A DNA stretch of 64,000 nucleotides from Acetobacteraceae bacterium (GTDB lineage Bacteria > Pseudomonadota > Alphaproteobacteria > Acetobacterales > Acetobacteraceae), in NCBI GenBank assembly GCA_027482245.1, contig JAIXWG010000007.1, forward strand, positions 1 through 64,000, given 5' to 3'. The position numbers were made by a program, and so were the translations under genes. The notes beneath the pieces were generated by a model. It saw only the letters and a program-made list of their open reading frames with translations. It did no database searches and was not told the origin of the DNA. Shown here in pieces: positions 38,230 through 47,930 of the stretch. Every line of letters begins with the position of its first letter. The stretch's first letter is position 1.

Positions 38230-38964
38230 TCATGGCCGGGTCGCGACGACGAGGACGGAGCCGCCTGCCGGCATCGGGATGCCAGCCAGGCCGATCCGGC
38301 GCTCCGTCTCCGCGACGGCATGCAGGGTTCGATCGATCCAGGGGGGGAAGTGGGTCACGTCGCTCGGCGCATCGGGTTTGCGGTGCAGCACTTTGCGCTG
38401 GAGGGTCATCAGCGGCAGGAGAAGTCCGTTCCAGTACCGCGATACAATCGCCGTGAAGCCTGCCTGTTCCATCATGGCAGCGGCACCGCCGGCGGTGAAG
38501 CGGCGGGCGGTGTGCACGCGCGCGTCATGGGCGCTGCGCAGCCATTCGAAGGCCGGCAGGTTCAGGATGATGGTGCCGCCCGGCCGCAGCACGCGATGCA
38601 ACTCCGCCAGCCCGCGGGCCGGATCGACGCCGGCATGGCAGATCACATCGATGCTGACGGCGGCGCCGAAGCTGGCATCCTGGAAGGGCAGGGCGTTGGC
38701 ATCCCCCGCCGCGACCGGCCAGCCGCTTTTCTCCGCCGCGCGGCGGGCGGCGTCCGGCATGTATTCCAGGCCCATCGCCGCGCGGTCGGGCATCGCGTCC
38801 CGCAGCCGGCGCAGGAAGCCGCCGGTGCCGCAGCCCGCATCCAGGACGGGGCCTTCGGGGCCGGGGCGGGCGCGCAGCGCGTCCAGCACCCGGGCATGGG
38901 CGGCCTTGAACCACCACATGCCATCCTCGGCGGCGTCCATCAGGGCGTATTCGGCGGGTTCCAC
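38230..38964 (-). CDS. Class I SAM-dependent methyltransferase
   Basis: VLDAGCGTGGFLRRL, LPFQDASFGAAVSIDVICH, ELHRVLRPGGTIILNLPA. Confidence 0.92.
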   Translation of the reverse strand: MEPAEYALMDAAEDGMWWFKAAHARVLDALRARPGPEGPVLDAGCGTGGFLRRLRDAMPDRAAMGLEYMPDAARRAAEKSGWPVAAGDANALPFQDASFGAAVSIDVICHAGVDPARGLAELHRVLRPGGTIILNLPAFEWLRSAHDARVHTARRFTAGGAAAMMEQAGFTAIVSRYWNGLLLPLMTLQRKVLHRKPDAPSDVTHFPPWIDRTLHAVAETERRIGLAGIPMPAGGSVLVVATRP

Positions 38965-39209
38965 GCAACCGTTGTGGCGGTGGACCGCGGCGAGGGCAAG
39001 GCGGGACCGCGACCGGCGCAGGGCAGACCCGCCGCATGGGCGCCGCAATGCGGTTGCACCTTAACCCCTGCGGCCCGAGGATGCGCCCGCCGATGACCCC
39101 GCCGACCACCCCGCCGCACCCGCCCCGCCAGGCCCGGGCCGCCACCGCGCTGCCTGAGGCGCCATCAGGCGCGAGCGTAACGGAAGCCGCCCGGCCGGAT
39201 GGGGCGACG

Positions 39210-40745
39210 ATGGCCATGAAGGCCGAGACGCGGGCCCGTCTGCTGCGTGCCCTGGCCCTGGCGCCGGCCTTCGCCTTCCTGCTGATGGTGCTCGCGCCAC
39301 CCCTCAATCACGATGTCGCGGCCATCCTGAATTTCGCCGAGCGGTGGGTGGGCGGCGAGCGCCTCTACCGCGACCTGATCGACGTCAACCCGCCGCTGAT
39401 CTTCGTCCTGACCGCCATCCCGGCGCTGATCGACCGCTTCACGCCGCTGGATGCCGTGCAGGCGCTGCAGGCCTGCGTGCTGGGCTGCTGTGCCCTGGCC
39501 TGGCGCTTCTGCGTTGCGCTGCGGCGGGACCAGCGGGAGGGGCCGGTCGAGGCCGCGGTGCTGGATGCGCTGGTGCCGCTCACCTGCCTGCTCGCCGCCT
39601 ATGACGTCGGGCAGCGCGAACACCTGATGGGCCTCTTTGCCCTGCCCTACGCCCTCCTGGCCGCGCGGCGGATGGAGGGGCAGGCGACGCCGACGCGCCT
39701 GGCGCTCGGCGTCACCCTGGCCGCCGCGCTGGCCTTCGCGCTCAAGCCGCATTTCCTGGCGGTGCCGCTGCTGGTGGAGGCGCTGGTCCTGTGGCGGCGC
39801 GGCCCCGCGCTGGCGCTACGGGACAGCCTGCCCTGGCTGATGGCGATCGTCTGGCTGCTCTACCTGGCGACGCTGCCGCTGCTCTTCCCCGACTACCTCG
39901 GCCACGTCGTGCCGCTGGTGATGGATTTCTACCTCGGCAATGGCGGGCTCAACGTCCTGGCCGTGCTGCTGACGGACAAGATGGGATCGGCCGTGGCCGC
40001 GGTGCTGCTGGTGCTGCCCATGCTCGCCTGGCGGCATGCGGGCGCCGGCGCGCGGGCGCTGGGCTGCGTCGCGGTCGGCGGCATGCTCTCCGCCATCGTG
40101 CAGCACAAGGGATGGTCCTACCACGTCGTGCCCATGGCCATGGCGACGGCGCTGGCCGGCGGCTGGGTGGCGGCGCGCTGGTTCGACCGGGCCCTGCCTT
40201 CCGGCCGCGCCATCGCCGCCGCGCCCATGCTGGCCATCGCCTGCACCTTCGCCATCGCCGCCGTCCATATCCGCGGCGAAAGCCCCTGGCGGCAGATCTG
40301 GTACACCACGCTGGCCGACGGGCAACTGGCCGCCGCGCTGAAGCGGGAAGTGGCCGGCGAGCGCCTGCTGGTGCTCTCCCCCGACATCTACCCCGTCTAC
40401 CCCGCCCTGAACTACGCCCGCGCGCGATCGACGCTGCGGACCATGAACCTCTGGCTGCTGGTCGGCGCCTATCCCGACTGCCCCGAGGGTGCCGCCCGCT
40501 ACCGCGAGCCCTGGGAGATGTCGCGCCCCGAATTCCTGGTCTATCGCACGGTGGCGGAGGACTTCGCCCGCGCGCCCCCTGGCGCCGTCCTGGTGGCCAA
40601 GCGATCCGGCATCCCCCGCTGCGGGGCGGAGGAATTCGACCCCATCGCCTACTTCTCCCGCCACCCGGCCTTCGAGGAGACCTGGCGGCGCTACACCCGC
40701 ATCGTCCACCTGGACAACTACCTGCTCTACCTGCGCGAGGAATGA
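39210..40745 (+). CDS. Polytopic membrane protein, probable GT-C type glycosyltransferase (start uncertain; ORF opens at 39036)
   Basis: Multi-TM; APPLNHDVAAILNFAERWVGGERLYRDLIDVNPPLIF loop typical of GT-C enzymes. Confidence 0.7.
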   Translation: MAMKAETRARLLRALALAPAFAFLLMVLAPPLNHDVAAILNFAERWVGGERLYRDLIDVNPPLIFVLTAIPALIDRFTPLDAVQALQACVLGCCALAWRFCVALRRDQREGPVEAAVLDALVPLTCLLAAYDVGQREHLMGLFALPYALLAARRMEGQATPTRLALGVTLAAALAFALKPHFLAVPLLVEALVLWRRGPALALRDSLPWLMAIVWLLYLATLPLLFPDYLGHVVPLVMDFYLGNGGLNVLAVLLTDKMGSAVAAVLLVLPMLAWRHAGAGARALGCVAVGGMLSAIVQHKGWSYHVVPMAMATALAGGWVAARWFDRALPSGRAIAAAPMLAIACTFAIAAVHIRGESPWRQIWYTTLADGQLAAALKREVAGERLLVLSPDIYPVYPALNYARARSTLRTMNLWLLVGAYPDCPEGAARYREPWEMSRPEFLVYRTVAEDFARAPPGAVLVAKRSGIPRCGAEEFDPIAYFSRHPAFEETWRRYTRIVHLDNYLLYLREE

Positions 40746-41584
40746 TGGCCTACGACGACTACGTCGGAAAAACCGACATCCGGGAGGACACGCTGGATGC
40801 CCGCCTGGTCCGCGGCCTGGCCGCGACCCTGGGCCGGCCCGTGCCGGCGGCGCTGCCGCCGCTGTGGCACTGGATGCTGTTCCAGGACTGGGTGATGCCC
40901 GAGGGCATCGGCCCCGATGGCCATCCGAAGCGCGGCGGCTTCCTGCCCCCCGTGCATGACCTGCCGCGCCGCATGTGGGCGGGCGGGCGCGTCAGCTTCC
41001 CCGGCGCCGTGCTGCGCGTGGGCGATGCCGTGCGGCGGACCAGCACGATCCTGAAGGTGGCGGAAAAGTCGGGCGGCGCCGGGCGCCTGGTCTTCGTCAC
41101 CGTCCAGCACCGCGTGGAGGGACCGGCGGGGCTGGCGGTGGAGGAGGAGCAGGACATCGTTTATCGCGGCGCCGAGGGTGCCGCCGTGAAGGCCGCCGAC
41201 CCCGCGCCCGCCTGGCCCGACGCCGTCGCGACCACCGTGGTGCCAGACAGCGTCATGCTGTTCCGCTACTCCGCCCTGACCGGCAACGGCCACCGCATCC
41301 ACTACGACCACCCCTATGTGACCGGGGAGGAAGGCTATCCCGGCCTGGTCGTGCATGGCCCGCTGCAGGCGACCTTCATGGCGCATCACGCGCTGGACCA
41401 CGCGGGGCCTGGTGCCCGCCTGGCGCGCTTCGGCTATCGCGGCCGCCGCCCTTGCTTCGATGGCCGTCCCCTGGCCGTGCTGCGGCGGGAGGAAGGCGGC
41501 CAGGTGCTGCTGGAGACGCGCGACGATACCGGCGCCACCTGCATGCAGGCCGAGGCGGTGATCGAAAGCCAGCCTCTTGGCTGA
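40742..41584 (+). CDS. FAS1-like/MaoC-type dehydratase (mesaconyl-C4 CoA hydratase-like)
   Basis: LWHWMLFQDWVMPEGIGPDGHPKRGGFLPPV; FRYSALTGNGHRIHYDHPYVTGEEGYPGLVVHGPL. Confidence 0.88.
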   Translation: MMAYDDYVGKTDIREDTLDARLVRGLAATLGRPVPAALPPLWHWMLFQDWVMPEGIGPDGHPKRGGFLPPVHDLPRRMWAGGRVSFPGAVLRVGDAVRRTSTILKVAEKSGGAGRLVFVTVQHRVEGPAGLAVEEEQDIVYRGAEGAAVKAADPAPAWPDAVATTVVPDSVMLFRYSALTGNGHRIHYDHPYVTGEEGYPGLVVHGPLQATFMAHHALDHAGPGARLARFGYRGRRPCFDGRPLAVLRREEGGQVLLETRDDTGATCMQAEAVIESQPLG

Positions 41585-42560
41585 TCGAACACCCGGCGCG
41601 ACGGCGGGGGCTGCCCCTGGGGCTGCCCGGTCGTCGCGCCCGCGCCTGCCGCTGACGCAGGACACGATCAAGGGCATCGCGGTCATCGCGCTCGGCTACG
41701 CCGTGATCTCCGGCGCCGATGCGGCGGTGAAATGGGCGCTGCCGGAAGTGGGCGTCGCCGTCGCGATGATCTGGCGCGGCGTCTTCGGCATGATCGCCAT
41801 CGCCATCCTCTCGCGCGGCCGCGGCTTGGTGCCCGTGCGCCGGCCGCTGCTGGCGCTGCGGTCGATCCTGCATTGCGCCGTCACGGTCGGCTTCTACCTC
41901 GCCTGGTTCCGCGGCTTTCCGCTCGGCGGGTCCTATGCCGTCAACGCCGCGGCACCGCTGATGATGACGGTGCTGGCCATCCCCCTGCTGGGGGAGAAGG
42001 TGGGCTGGCGGCGCTGGACCAGCACCTGCGTCGGCTTCCTGGGTGTCATGGTCATCCTGCAGCCCGGGGGCGAGCTGTGGCGGTGGGAGGCGGGGATGCT
42101 GCTGGCCGCCGCCGCGACCCTGGCGCTGACCCGCATCTGGACCCGCGTGCTGGCCCGCACCGACACGCCGCAGGCGATCGCCTTCGCGCTGCTGGCCGCG
42201 CATGTGCCGACGGGTTTTCTTCTGTTGCCGGTCTTCCCGCCGCTGGGCCCCGTGATCCCGGCCTGGGACGTGACGCTGTGCCTGGCCTTCCTCGGCCTGG
42301 CCAATGGCTGCGCGCATTTCCTCTTCGCCCGCGCCTTCGCCATCGCGCCGGTCTCCGCGCTGGCGCCGTATGAATACACGACGCTGCTCTGGGGCGGCAT
42401 CCTGGGCTTCCTGCTGTGGGCGGAGGTGCCGGCGCTGAACACGCTGGTGGGCGCGCTGATCGTCATGGCGGCCGGCCTCTACAACCTGCACCGCGAGCAT
42501 GTCCGCAAGCGGGAGGCCGAGGCGGCTGCGCGCGACGCGGCCTATGGGTCGAGGGCCTGA
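41577..42560 (+). CDS. DMT superfamily transporter (EamA)
   Basis: Two EamA-like halves, about 10 TMs; NAAAPLMMTVLAIPLLGEKV. Confidence 0.88.
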   Translation: MADRTPGATAGAAPGAARSSRPRLPLTQDTIKGIAVIALGYAVISGADAAVKWALPEVGVAVAMIWRGVFGMIAIAILSRGRGLVPVRRPLLALRSILHCAVTVGFYLAWFRGFPLGGSYAVNAAAPLMMTVLAIPLLGEKVGWRRWTSTCVGFLGVMVILQPGGELWRWEAGMLLAAAATLALTRIWTRVLARTDTPQAIAFALLAAHVPTGFLLLPVFPPLGPVIPAWDVTLCLAFLGLANGCAHFLFARAFAIAPVSALAPYEYTTLLWGGILGFLLWAEVPALNTLVGALIVMAAGLYNLHREHVRKREAEAAARDAAYGSRA

Positions 42561-43472
42561 ATGCCGCTGCGCCACGACCTTCGCCGCGGCATCGTCTTCA
42601 TGCTCTCGGCCTGTGCGCTTTTCGCCTTCATGTCGGTGCTGGTGAAGTCGCTGGCCGGGCGCGTGCCGTTCCAGGAGCAGATGTTCTTCCGCAGCGCCTT
42701 CGCCCTGCCGGTGGTGGCGCTGATCGTGCTGCGGCGGACGGGCTTCACCACGGGGTTCGCGACGGTGCTGAAGACGAAGCGCCTGGGCGGGCATTTCGTG
42801 CGGGCGGCGAGCGGCGTCTGCGCGACCGCCTGTTCCTTCTACGCGCTCGGCGTGCTGCCGCTGGCGGAACACCAGGCGCTGACCAATGCGACGCCGCTTT
42901 TCGTCACCATCCTCTCCATCCCCTTCCTGGGGGAGAAGGTCGGTTTGCACCGCGCAGGCGCGGTCCTGGCGGGGTTTGTAGGCATCCTGATCATCGCCTT
43001 CGGCCAGGGCGCCTTCACCGGGGATTACGGCGGCGCCGCGCGGATGGGGATCATCGCCGCCACGACGCATGGCATCTTCTCTGCCATCACCACGCTGATG
43101 GTCCGCAGCCTGTCCGCGACCGAGGCCTCCACCACCATCGTGATGTGGCAATCCCTGCTGATGACAGGGATCATCGGCTTGGCGCTGCCTTTCGTCTGGG
43201 TGACGCCGAGCTGGCAGGACATGCTGGTCCTGATGGCGATCGGCACGCTGGGCGGCGTGGCGCAGACGCTGCTGACCGAGGCCTGGGCCAGCGCGCAGGT
43301 CTCGGCGCTGGCGCCCTATTCCTACTCTTCGCTGCTCTGGGCGATCCTGTTCGGCATGCTGTTCTTCGGCAACGTGCCGAGCCTCTGGACGCTGGCCGGC
43401 GCCTCGGCGATCGTGGCGGCCAGCCTCTACATCATGCACCGCGAGCTGCTGCGCGGGAGGAAGAAGCCTTGA
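42561..43472 (+). CDS. DMT superfamily transporter (EamA), tandem paralogue
   Basis: Two EamA-like halves; NATPLFVTILSIPFLGEKVGLHR. Confidence 0.9.
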   Translation: MPLRHDLRRGIVFMLSACALFAFMSVLVKSLAGRVPFQEQMFFRSAFALPVVALIVLRRTGFTTGFATVLKTKRLGGHFVRAASGVCATACSFYALGVLPLAEHQALTNATPLFVTILSIPFLGEKVGLHRAGAVLAGFVGILIIAFGQGAFTGDYGGAARMGIIAATTHGIFSAITTLMVRSLSATEASTTIVMWQSLLMTGIIGLALPFVWVTPSWQDMLVLMAIGTLGGVAQTLLTEAWASAQVSALAPYSYSSLLWAILFGMLFFGNVPSLWTLAGASAIVAASLYIMHRELLRGRKKP

Positions 43473-44353
43473 GCATCCCGTTCCTGCGCGAGGACAGCGC
43501 CGAGGTCGGCGTCGTCCAGCACGTCGCACCCGGCGTGCGGCGCATCCTCTGCGGCAATCCCGGGCCCTTCACCTGGCGCGGCACCAACACCTACCTGATC
43601 GGGCGCGGCCGTGTCGCCGTGCTGGATCCCGGGCCGGCGGATGACGCGCAGCGCGATGCGATCCTGCGCGCGACGGCGGGCGAGGCCATCACGCATATCC
43701 TGGTCAGCCACACCCATCGCGACCACTCGCCTGGCGTCGCTGCGCTGGCCGCCGCCACGGGCGCGCGCAGCTTCGGCTTCGGCCCGCACCTGACGCCCCC
43801 CGACCAGGGCGGGGAGGGTGGCGACCACGACTTCCGCCCCGACGTGACGCTGCCCGACGGCGCGGTGGTGGAGGGCGATGACTGGCGCGTCACCGCGCTG
43901 CACACGCCCGGCCATTGCGCGAACCACCTCTGCTTCGCGCTGGAGGATGCGGCCGGCACGGGCACGCTGTTCAGCGCCGACCATGTGATGAGCTGGTCCA
44001 CCACCGTCGTCAGCCCGCCCGATGGCGACATGGCGGCCTATATGGCCTCGCTCGAGAAGCTCGCGGCGCGGGAGCACGACCTCTACCTGCCCGGCCATGG
44101 CCCGCCGCTGCCCGAACCCGCGCCTTTCGTCGCCGCGCTGCACGCGCATCGTCTCGAAAGGGAGGCGAAGGTGCTGGACGCGCTGCGCGCGGCGGGCCGC
44201 GCGACGGCGCTGGACCTGGTGCCGGCCGCCTATGGCCCGGCGCTCGACGCGCGCCTGGTGCCGGCTGCCGCGCGCAGCCTGCTCGCGCACCTCATCAAGC
44301 TGGCGGTGGAGGGTGCCGTGGCGCGGGACGGAGACGCGTTCGAGGCGCGTTGA
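43469..44353 (+). CDS. MBL fold metallo-hydrolase
   Basis: HTHRDHSPG, HTPGHCANHLCF, FSADHVM; TTG start overlapping previous stop. Confidence 0.9.
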   Translation: MSIPFLREDSAEVGVVQHVAPGVRRILCGNPGPFTWRGTNTYLIGRGRVAVLDPGPADDAQRDAILRATAGEAITHILVSHTHRDHSPGVAALAAATGARSFGFGPHLTPPDQGGEGGDHDFRPDVTLPDGAVVEGDDWRVTALHTPGHCANHLCFALEDAAGTGTLFSADHVMSWSTTVVSPPDGDMAAYMASLEKLAAREHDLYLPGHGPPLPEPAPFVAALHAHRLEREAKVLDALRAAGRATALDLVPAAYGPALDARLVPAAARSLLAHLIKLAVEGAVARDGDAFEAR

Positions 44354-44357
44354 GGCG

Positions 44358-45053
44358 CTATTCGTCGCTCATCCGATTGTCGTTGCCGCGGTAGACGATC
44401 TTGGGCAGCGCGGCACGCGCCGCCGGCGCCGTCGCGTGCCAGTCCCGGAACTCCACCAGGATGCGTTCCGTGATGTTGGCGAGCTTCGCCTGCAGCGCCT
44501 TCGACAGCGGATACCAGTCGAGCCCTTCCAGCTCCCCCGACCCCGCGATCTCGCCCCGCACCGCGCTGGCCGGCGCGATCAGGAAGCGGGCGTTGAAGCG
44601 CATGCTGCGCGTGGTCGGCGTGACGGCGCGGCAGAGGTAGTCGAGCGCGGAGAGGTCGGCCAGCAGCCGCTTGCCCTTCATCTCGCCCATCAGCAGGCCA
44701 GTTTCTTCGTACAACTCCCGCACGGCCGCGACGCCAAGCGCCCGCGCGAGGGAGGGCGGCGCGCGGTGGCCGAGCAGGGCCAGCGTTTCCGGCTTCAGCT
44801 CCGACAGCACCTTCACGCCGTGGTCCGCGCGATCGACGCGGCCGCCCGGGAAGACCAGCACGCTCGGCATGAATTTGTGCTTGGCGTGGCGCATGCCCAT
44901 CAGGATCTCGGGCTCATCCGCGCCGTCGCGCCAGACGATCAGGCTCGCGGCGTGGCGCGGCTTCACCGCATGCTTCTTCGCGGGCTTGGCGGGAACGAGG
45001 TCCGCGCCGCCCGGATTGTCGGCGGTTGGGTCCTTGGGCTTGGCGTCAGTCAA
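44358..45053 (-). CDS. NUDIX hydrolase
   Basis: FPGGRVDRAD...ALGVAAVRELYEETGLLMG Nudix-like box. Confidence 0.88.
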   Translation of the reverse strand: MTDAKPKDPTADNPGGADLVPAKPAKKHAVKPRHAASLIVWRDGADEPEILMGMRHAKHKFMPSVLVFPGGRVDRADHGVKVLSELKPETLALLGHRAPPSLARALGVAAVRELYEETGLLMGEMKGKRLLADLSALDYLCRAVTPTTRSMRFNARFLIAPASAVRGEIAGSGELEGLDWYPLSKALQAKLANITERILVEFRDWHATAPAARAALPKIVYRGNDNRMSDE

Positions 45054-45855
45054 GGTTCAGACCCTTCGAGGCAAGCCAGGCGCGAAAATTCGCGCGCTCC
45101 GGCACCGACAATTGCCGCGCGGCATTCTCGCTCCAGCTGCAGCCCTCGGGCTTCGGGCCATGCACCTCCGGATAGCGCGGCTTGCCCGGCGGGCGCAGCG
45201 CGTCATAGGCGGGCAGGGCGGGCAGAAGGCCGCTGTCGTCATAGCGTTCGCGATGCACGACGACGGAAGGCGGCAGGCGGGGTGAGGTCGCGTTGCGTGC
45301 GGCTGCAAAGCCGAGTGTCAGCCCGGCGACCGGGAAGACGCCATCGGGCAGCCCGAAGAGCGAGGCGACGAGGTCGAGGTTGTTCCGCACGTAGGAGATC
45401 GGACAGGTGCCGAGCCCCGCATGATGCGCGGCCATGATGCAGAACCCCATCGCCAGCGCCGCATCCGCGCTGGCGTTGAGGAAGGTATCGACGCTGTCAT
45501 TGGCGTGGGTGCGGCCGTGATGCGCGCAGACCTGCCGCCCGCGGCGGATGTCGCCGCAGAAGATCAGCAGCACCGGCGCTTCCTTGATCCAGGGCATGGT
45601 GCCGATGGCGTCGGCGATGGCGGCGATCTTCGCCGCGTCCCGCGTGACCAGGATGGAATACTGCTGCAGGTCGGACTTGGCGGGCGCCGATTGCGCGCCC
45701 GCCAGAACCGTATCCAGCAGCGCGTCCGGCACCGGATCGGCGGCGTAGCGCCGCGTCACGCTGCGGCCGAGCAGCGCGGCCAGGGCATCCGGCACCTCGG
45801 CCGGGGTGAAGGGCAGGGCGCCGTAGCGGGCGCGGATCAGGGCTTCGGCATCCAT
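45046..45855 (-). CDS. Nitroreductase family protein
   Basis: LLGRSVTRRYAADPVPDALLDTVLAGAQSAPAKSDLQQYSILV; LGTCPISYVR. Confidence 0.9.
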   Translation of the reverse strand: MDAEALIRARYGALPFTPAEVPDALAALLGRSVTRRYAADPVPDALLDTVLAGAQSAPAKSDLQQYSILVTRDAAKIAAIADAIGTMPWIKEAPVLLIFCGDIRRGRQVCAHHGRTHANDSVDTFLNASADAALAMGFCIMAAHHAGLGTCPISYVRNNLDLVASLFGLPDGVFPVAGLTLGFAAARNATSPRLPPSVVVHRERYDDSGLLPALPAYDALRPPGKPRYPEVHGPKPEGCSWSENAARQLSVPERANFRAWLASKGLNLD

Positions 45856-45887
45856 GGCCGACAGGGTGGCACCGGGCGCGGGCGCCG

Positions 45888-47930
45888 TCACGCCCGCACC
45901 ACCCAGGCATCGGCGACCGTCACGCCCTCCCCAGGTCGCCCAATGATCAGCGGGTTGATCTCCGCCTCCGCCACTTCCGCGACCGCCGCCAGCGCGGAGA
46001 CCGCGACGATGGCGCCTGCCAGCGCGTCCAGGTCGCCCTTCGGCAGGTTGCGCCAGCCCGTCAGCGGCTTCATGGCGCGGACCTCGCCGATCATCGCATG
46101 GGCCTCAGAAAGGTTGACGGGGGCGAGGCGCAGCGTGATGTCGCGGTGGAGTTCGGACATCACGCCGCCGGCGCCGAGCAGCACCACCGGGCCCACTTCC
46201 GGGTCGCGCCGGAAGCCGAGGATGGCCTCGGCCAGGCCCTTCGCCATGGGCTGCACCAGCATGCCCGTGATGCGGGCCGTGGGCGCGGCGGCGGCGACGC
46301 GGGCGCGCATGGCGGCGGCGGCTTCGCGCAGCGCGGTTTCGTCGGCGATGTGCAGCGCCACGCCGCCGACCTCCGTCTTGTGCGCCAGATCGGGTGACAG
46401 GATCTTCAGCGCGACGGGATAGCGGAGTCCGGCCGGCGGTTCCTGCTGCATCACCTGGCTGTCGGAGGCGAGGCCTAGGGCAGCGAAGAGCGCGCGGGCA
46501 TCCGCCTCGTCCGGCGCCGCCGGCAGCGTGACGGCGGGTGCGCTGATCGCGGGCGTGGCGACGGGCGCGCGCCAGTCGCAGAAGGCGCGGATCGCATCCG
46601 CGGCACCCTCCGGCGTGCGGAAGGCGGCGATGCCGGCCTCGGCCAGCATCCGCAGCGAGGCCTCGGCCTGGGGCGCGAGGAAGGCGGCGATCGGCTTGCC
46701 GGGAATTTTTGCGGCCTCGACGACGCCGCCCACAGCATCCTTCGGCCGGAACTGCGCGGAGGAACCGACGACGACGAGCGCCAGGTCCGTATCCTGCGCG
46801 GCCCGCAGCGCATCGAGCCCCGCCATCACCCTGTCCGGCCTAGTGCCAGCCAGCGTCATGTCGAGCAGCCGCGCGTGATGCGGCAGCTTCGCCGCCTCCA
46901 GCTTCGCGGAGGCGACGGCATCGGGCTTTTTCGCCTCGATCCCCAGCACGCCCAGCGCATCCACGGCCAGTGCGCCACCGCCACCCGTCGTCGTCATGAC
47001 GCCGACGCCGCGATGCACCCGCGCGGCGGGCCGGAGCCCCGCCACCAGCAGCGGCAGCTCCAGCAGCGCCTCCAGCATCGTCACGCGCAGGATGCCATGC
47101 GCGCGGAAGAAGGCATCCGCCGCCGCATCGCTGCCCGCCAGCGCGCCGGTATGGCTGTTGGCGAGTTCCGCGCCGAAGGGGCTGCGGCCGAGCTTCAGCG
47201 CGACGATGGGCTTGCCCAACGCATGGGACTTCGCCGCCGCCGCTGCCATCTGCTCCGGCGCGCGGATCGCCTCCAGGAACAGGCAGACGACATCGACATC
47301 GGGATCGTCCAGCGCCAGCGACGCGATCTCGCCCGCTGTCAGGTCGGCCTCGTTCCCCGTGCCGATGAGGTGCGAGAAGCCGAGCCCCCGCGCCGCGCCG
47401 CGCGACAGCAGCGCGCCCATCATGGAGCCGGATTGGGAGATCAGTGCGACGCGCCCGGCGGGCAGGCTCTCCGCTTCCAGCGCGGCGTTCGTGGTCAGCG
47501 CCGTGCGGGCATTCGCGTTGACGACGCCCATGGAGTTCGGCCCGAGCAGCCGCATGCCGCCCGCCTTCGCGGCCGCCAGCACGCGCGCCTGCAACGCCGC
47601 ACCCTCCGGCCCCGCCTCCGCAAAACCATCGGCCAGCACGCAGGCGAGCGGGATGCCGCGCCTGGCGCAGGCCGCGACCTGCGCTTCGACATTGTCGGTG
47701 CCGAGCAGGATATAGGCGAAGTCGATTGCGCCGGGGATGTCATCGAGCGTCGCATAGGCGCGCTCGCCCAGCACCGTCTCGGCGCGAGGATTCACCGGGA
47801 AGAGTTCGCCGGTGTAGCCGTGCCGGCGCAGGTAGCGCTGCGGCCGCGCCGTCAGCCTGCCCTCATCGGCGGAGGCGCCGATGAGGGCGATGCGGCGCGG
47901 GTTCAGCAGCGCCTGCGCCAGCCCCGTCAC
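45888..47930 (-). CDS. Acetate-CoA ligase family protein (NDP-forming acyl-CoA synthetase, fused subunits)
   Basis: RRIALIGASADEGRL, LLGPNSMGVVN, ISQSGSMMGALLSR, SHTGALAG, LKILSPDLAHKTEVGGV. Confidence 0.92.
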   Translation of the reverse strand: MTGLAQALLNPRRIALIGASADEGRLTARPQRYLRRHGYTGELFPVNPRAETVLGERAYATLDDIPGAIDFAYILLGTDNVEAQVAACARRGIPLACVLADGFAEAGPEGAALQARVLAAAKAGGMRLLGPNSMGVVNANARTALTTNAALEAESLPAGRVALISQSGSMMGALLSRGAARGLGFSHLIGTGNEADLTAGEIASLALDDPDVDVVCLFLEAIRAPEQMAAAAAKSHALGKPIVALKLGRSPFGAELANSHTGALAGSDAAADAFFRAHGILRVTMLEALLELPLLVAGLRPAARVHRGVGVMTTTGGGGALAVDALGVLGIEAKKPDAVASAKLEAAKLPHHARLLDMTLAGTRPDRVMAGLDALRAAQDTDLALVVVGSSAQFRPKDAVGGVVEAAKIPGKPIAAFLAPQAEASLRMLAEAGIAAFRTPEGAADAIRAFCDWRAPVATPAISAPAVTLPAAPDEADARALFAALGLASDSQVMQQEPPAGLRYPVALKILSPDLAHKTEVGGVALHIADETALREAAAAMRARVAAAAPTARITGMLVQPMAKGLAEAILGFRRDPEVGPVVLLGAGGVMSELHRDITLRLAPVNLSEAHAMIGEVRAMKPLTGWRNLPKGDLDALAGAIVAVSALAAVAEVAEAEINPLIIGRPGEGVTVADAWVVRA

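Noticed and set aside
41376-43529. 717-aa minus-strand ORF
   Set aside because: Antisense to two EamA transporters; Arg/Gln/His-rich shadow.
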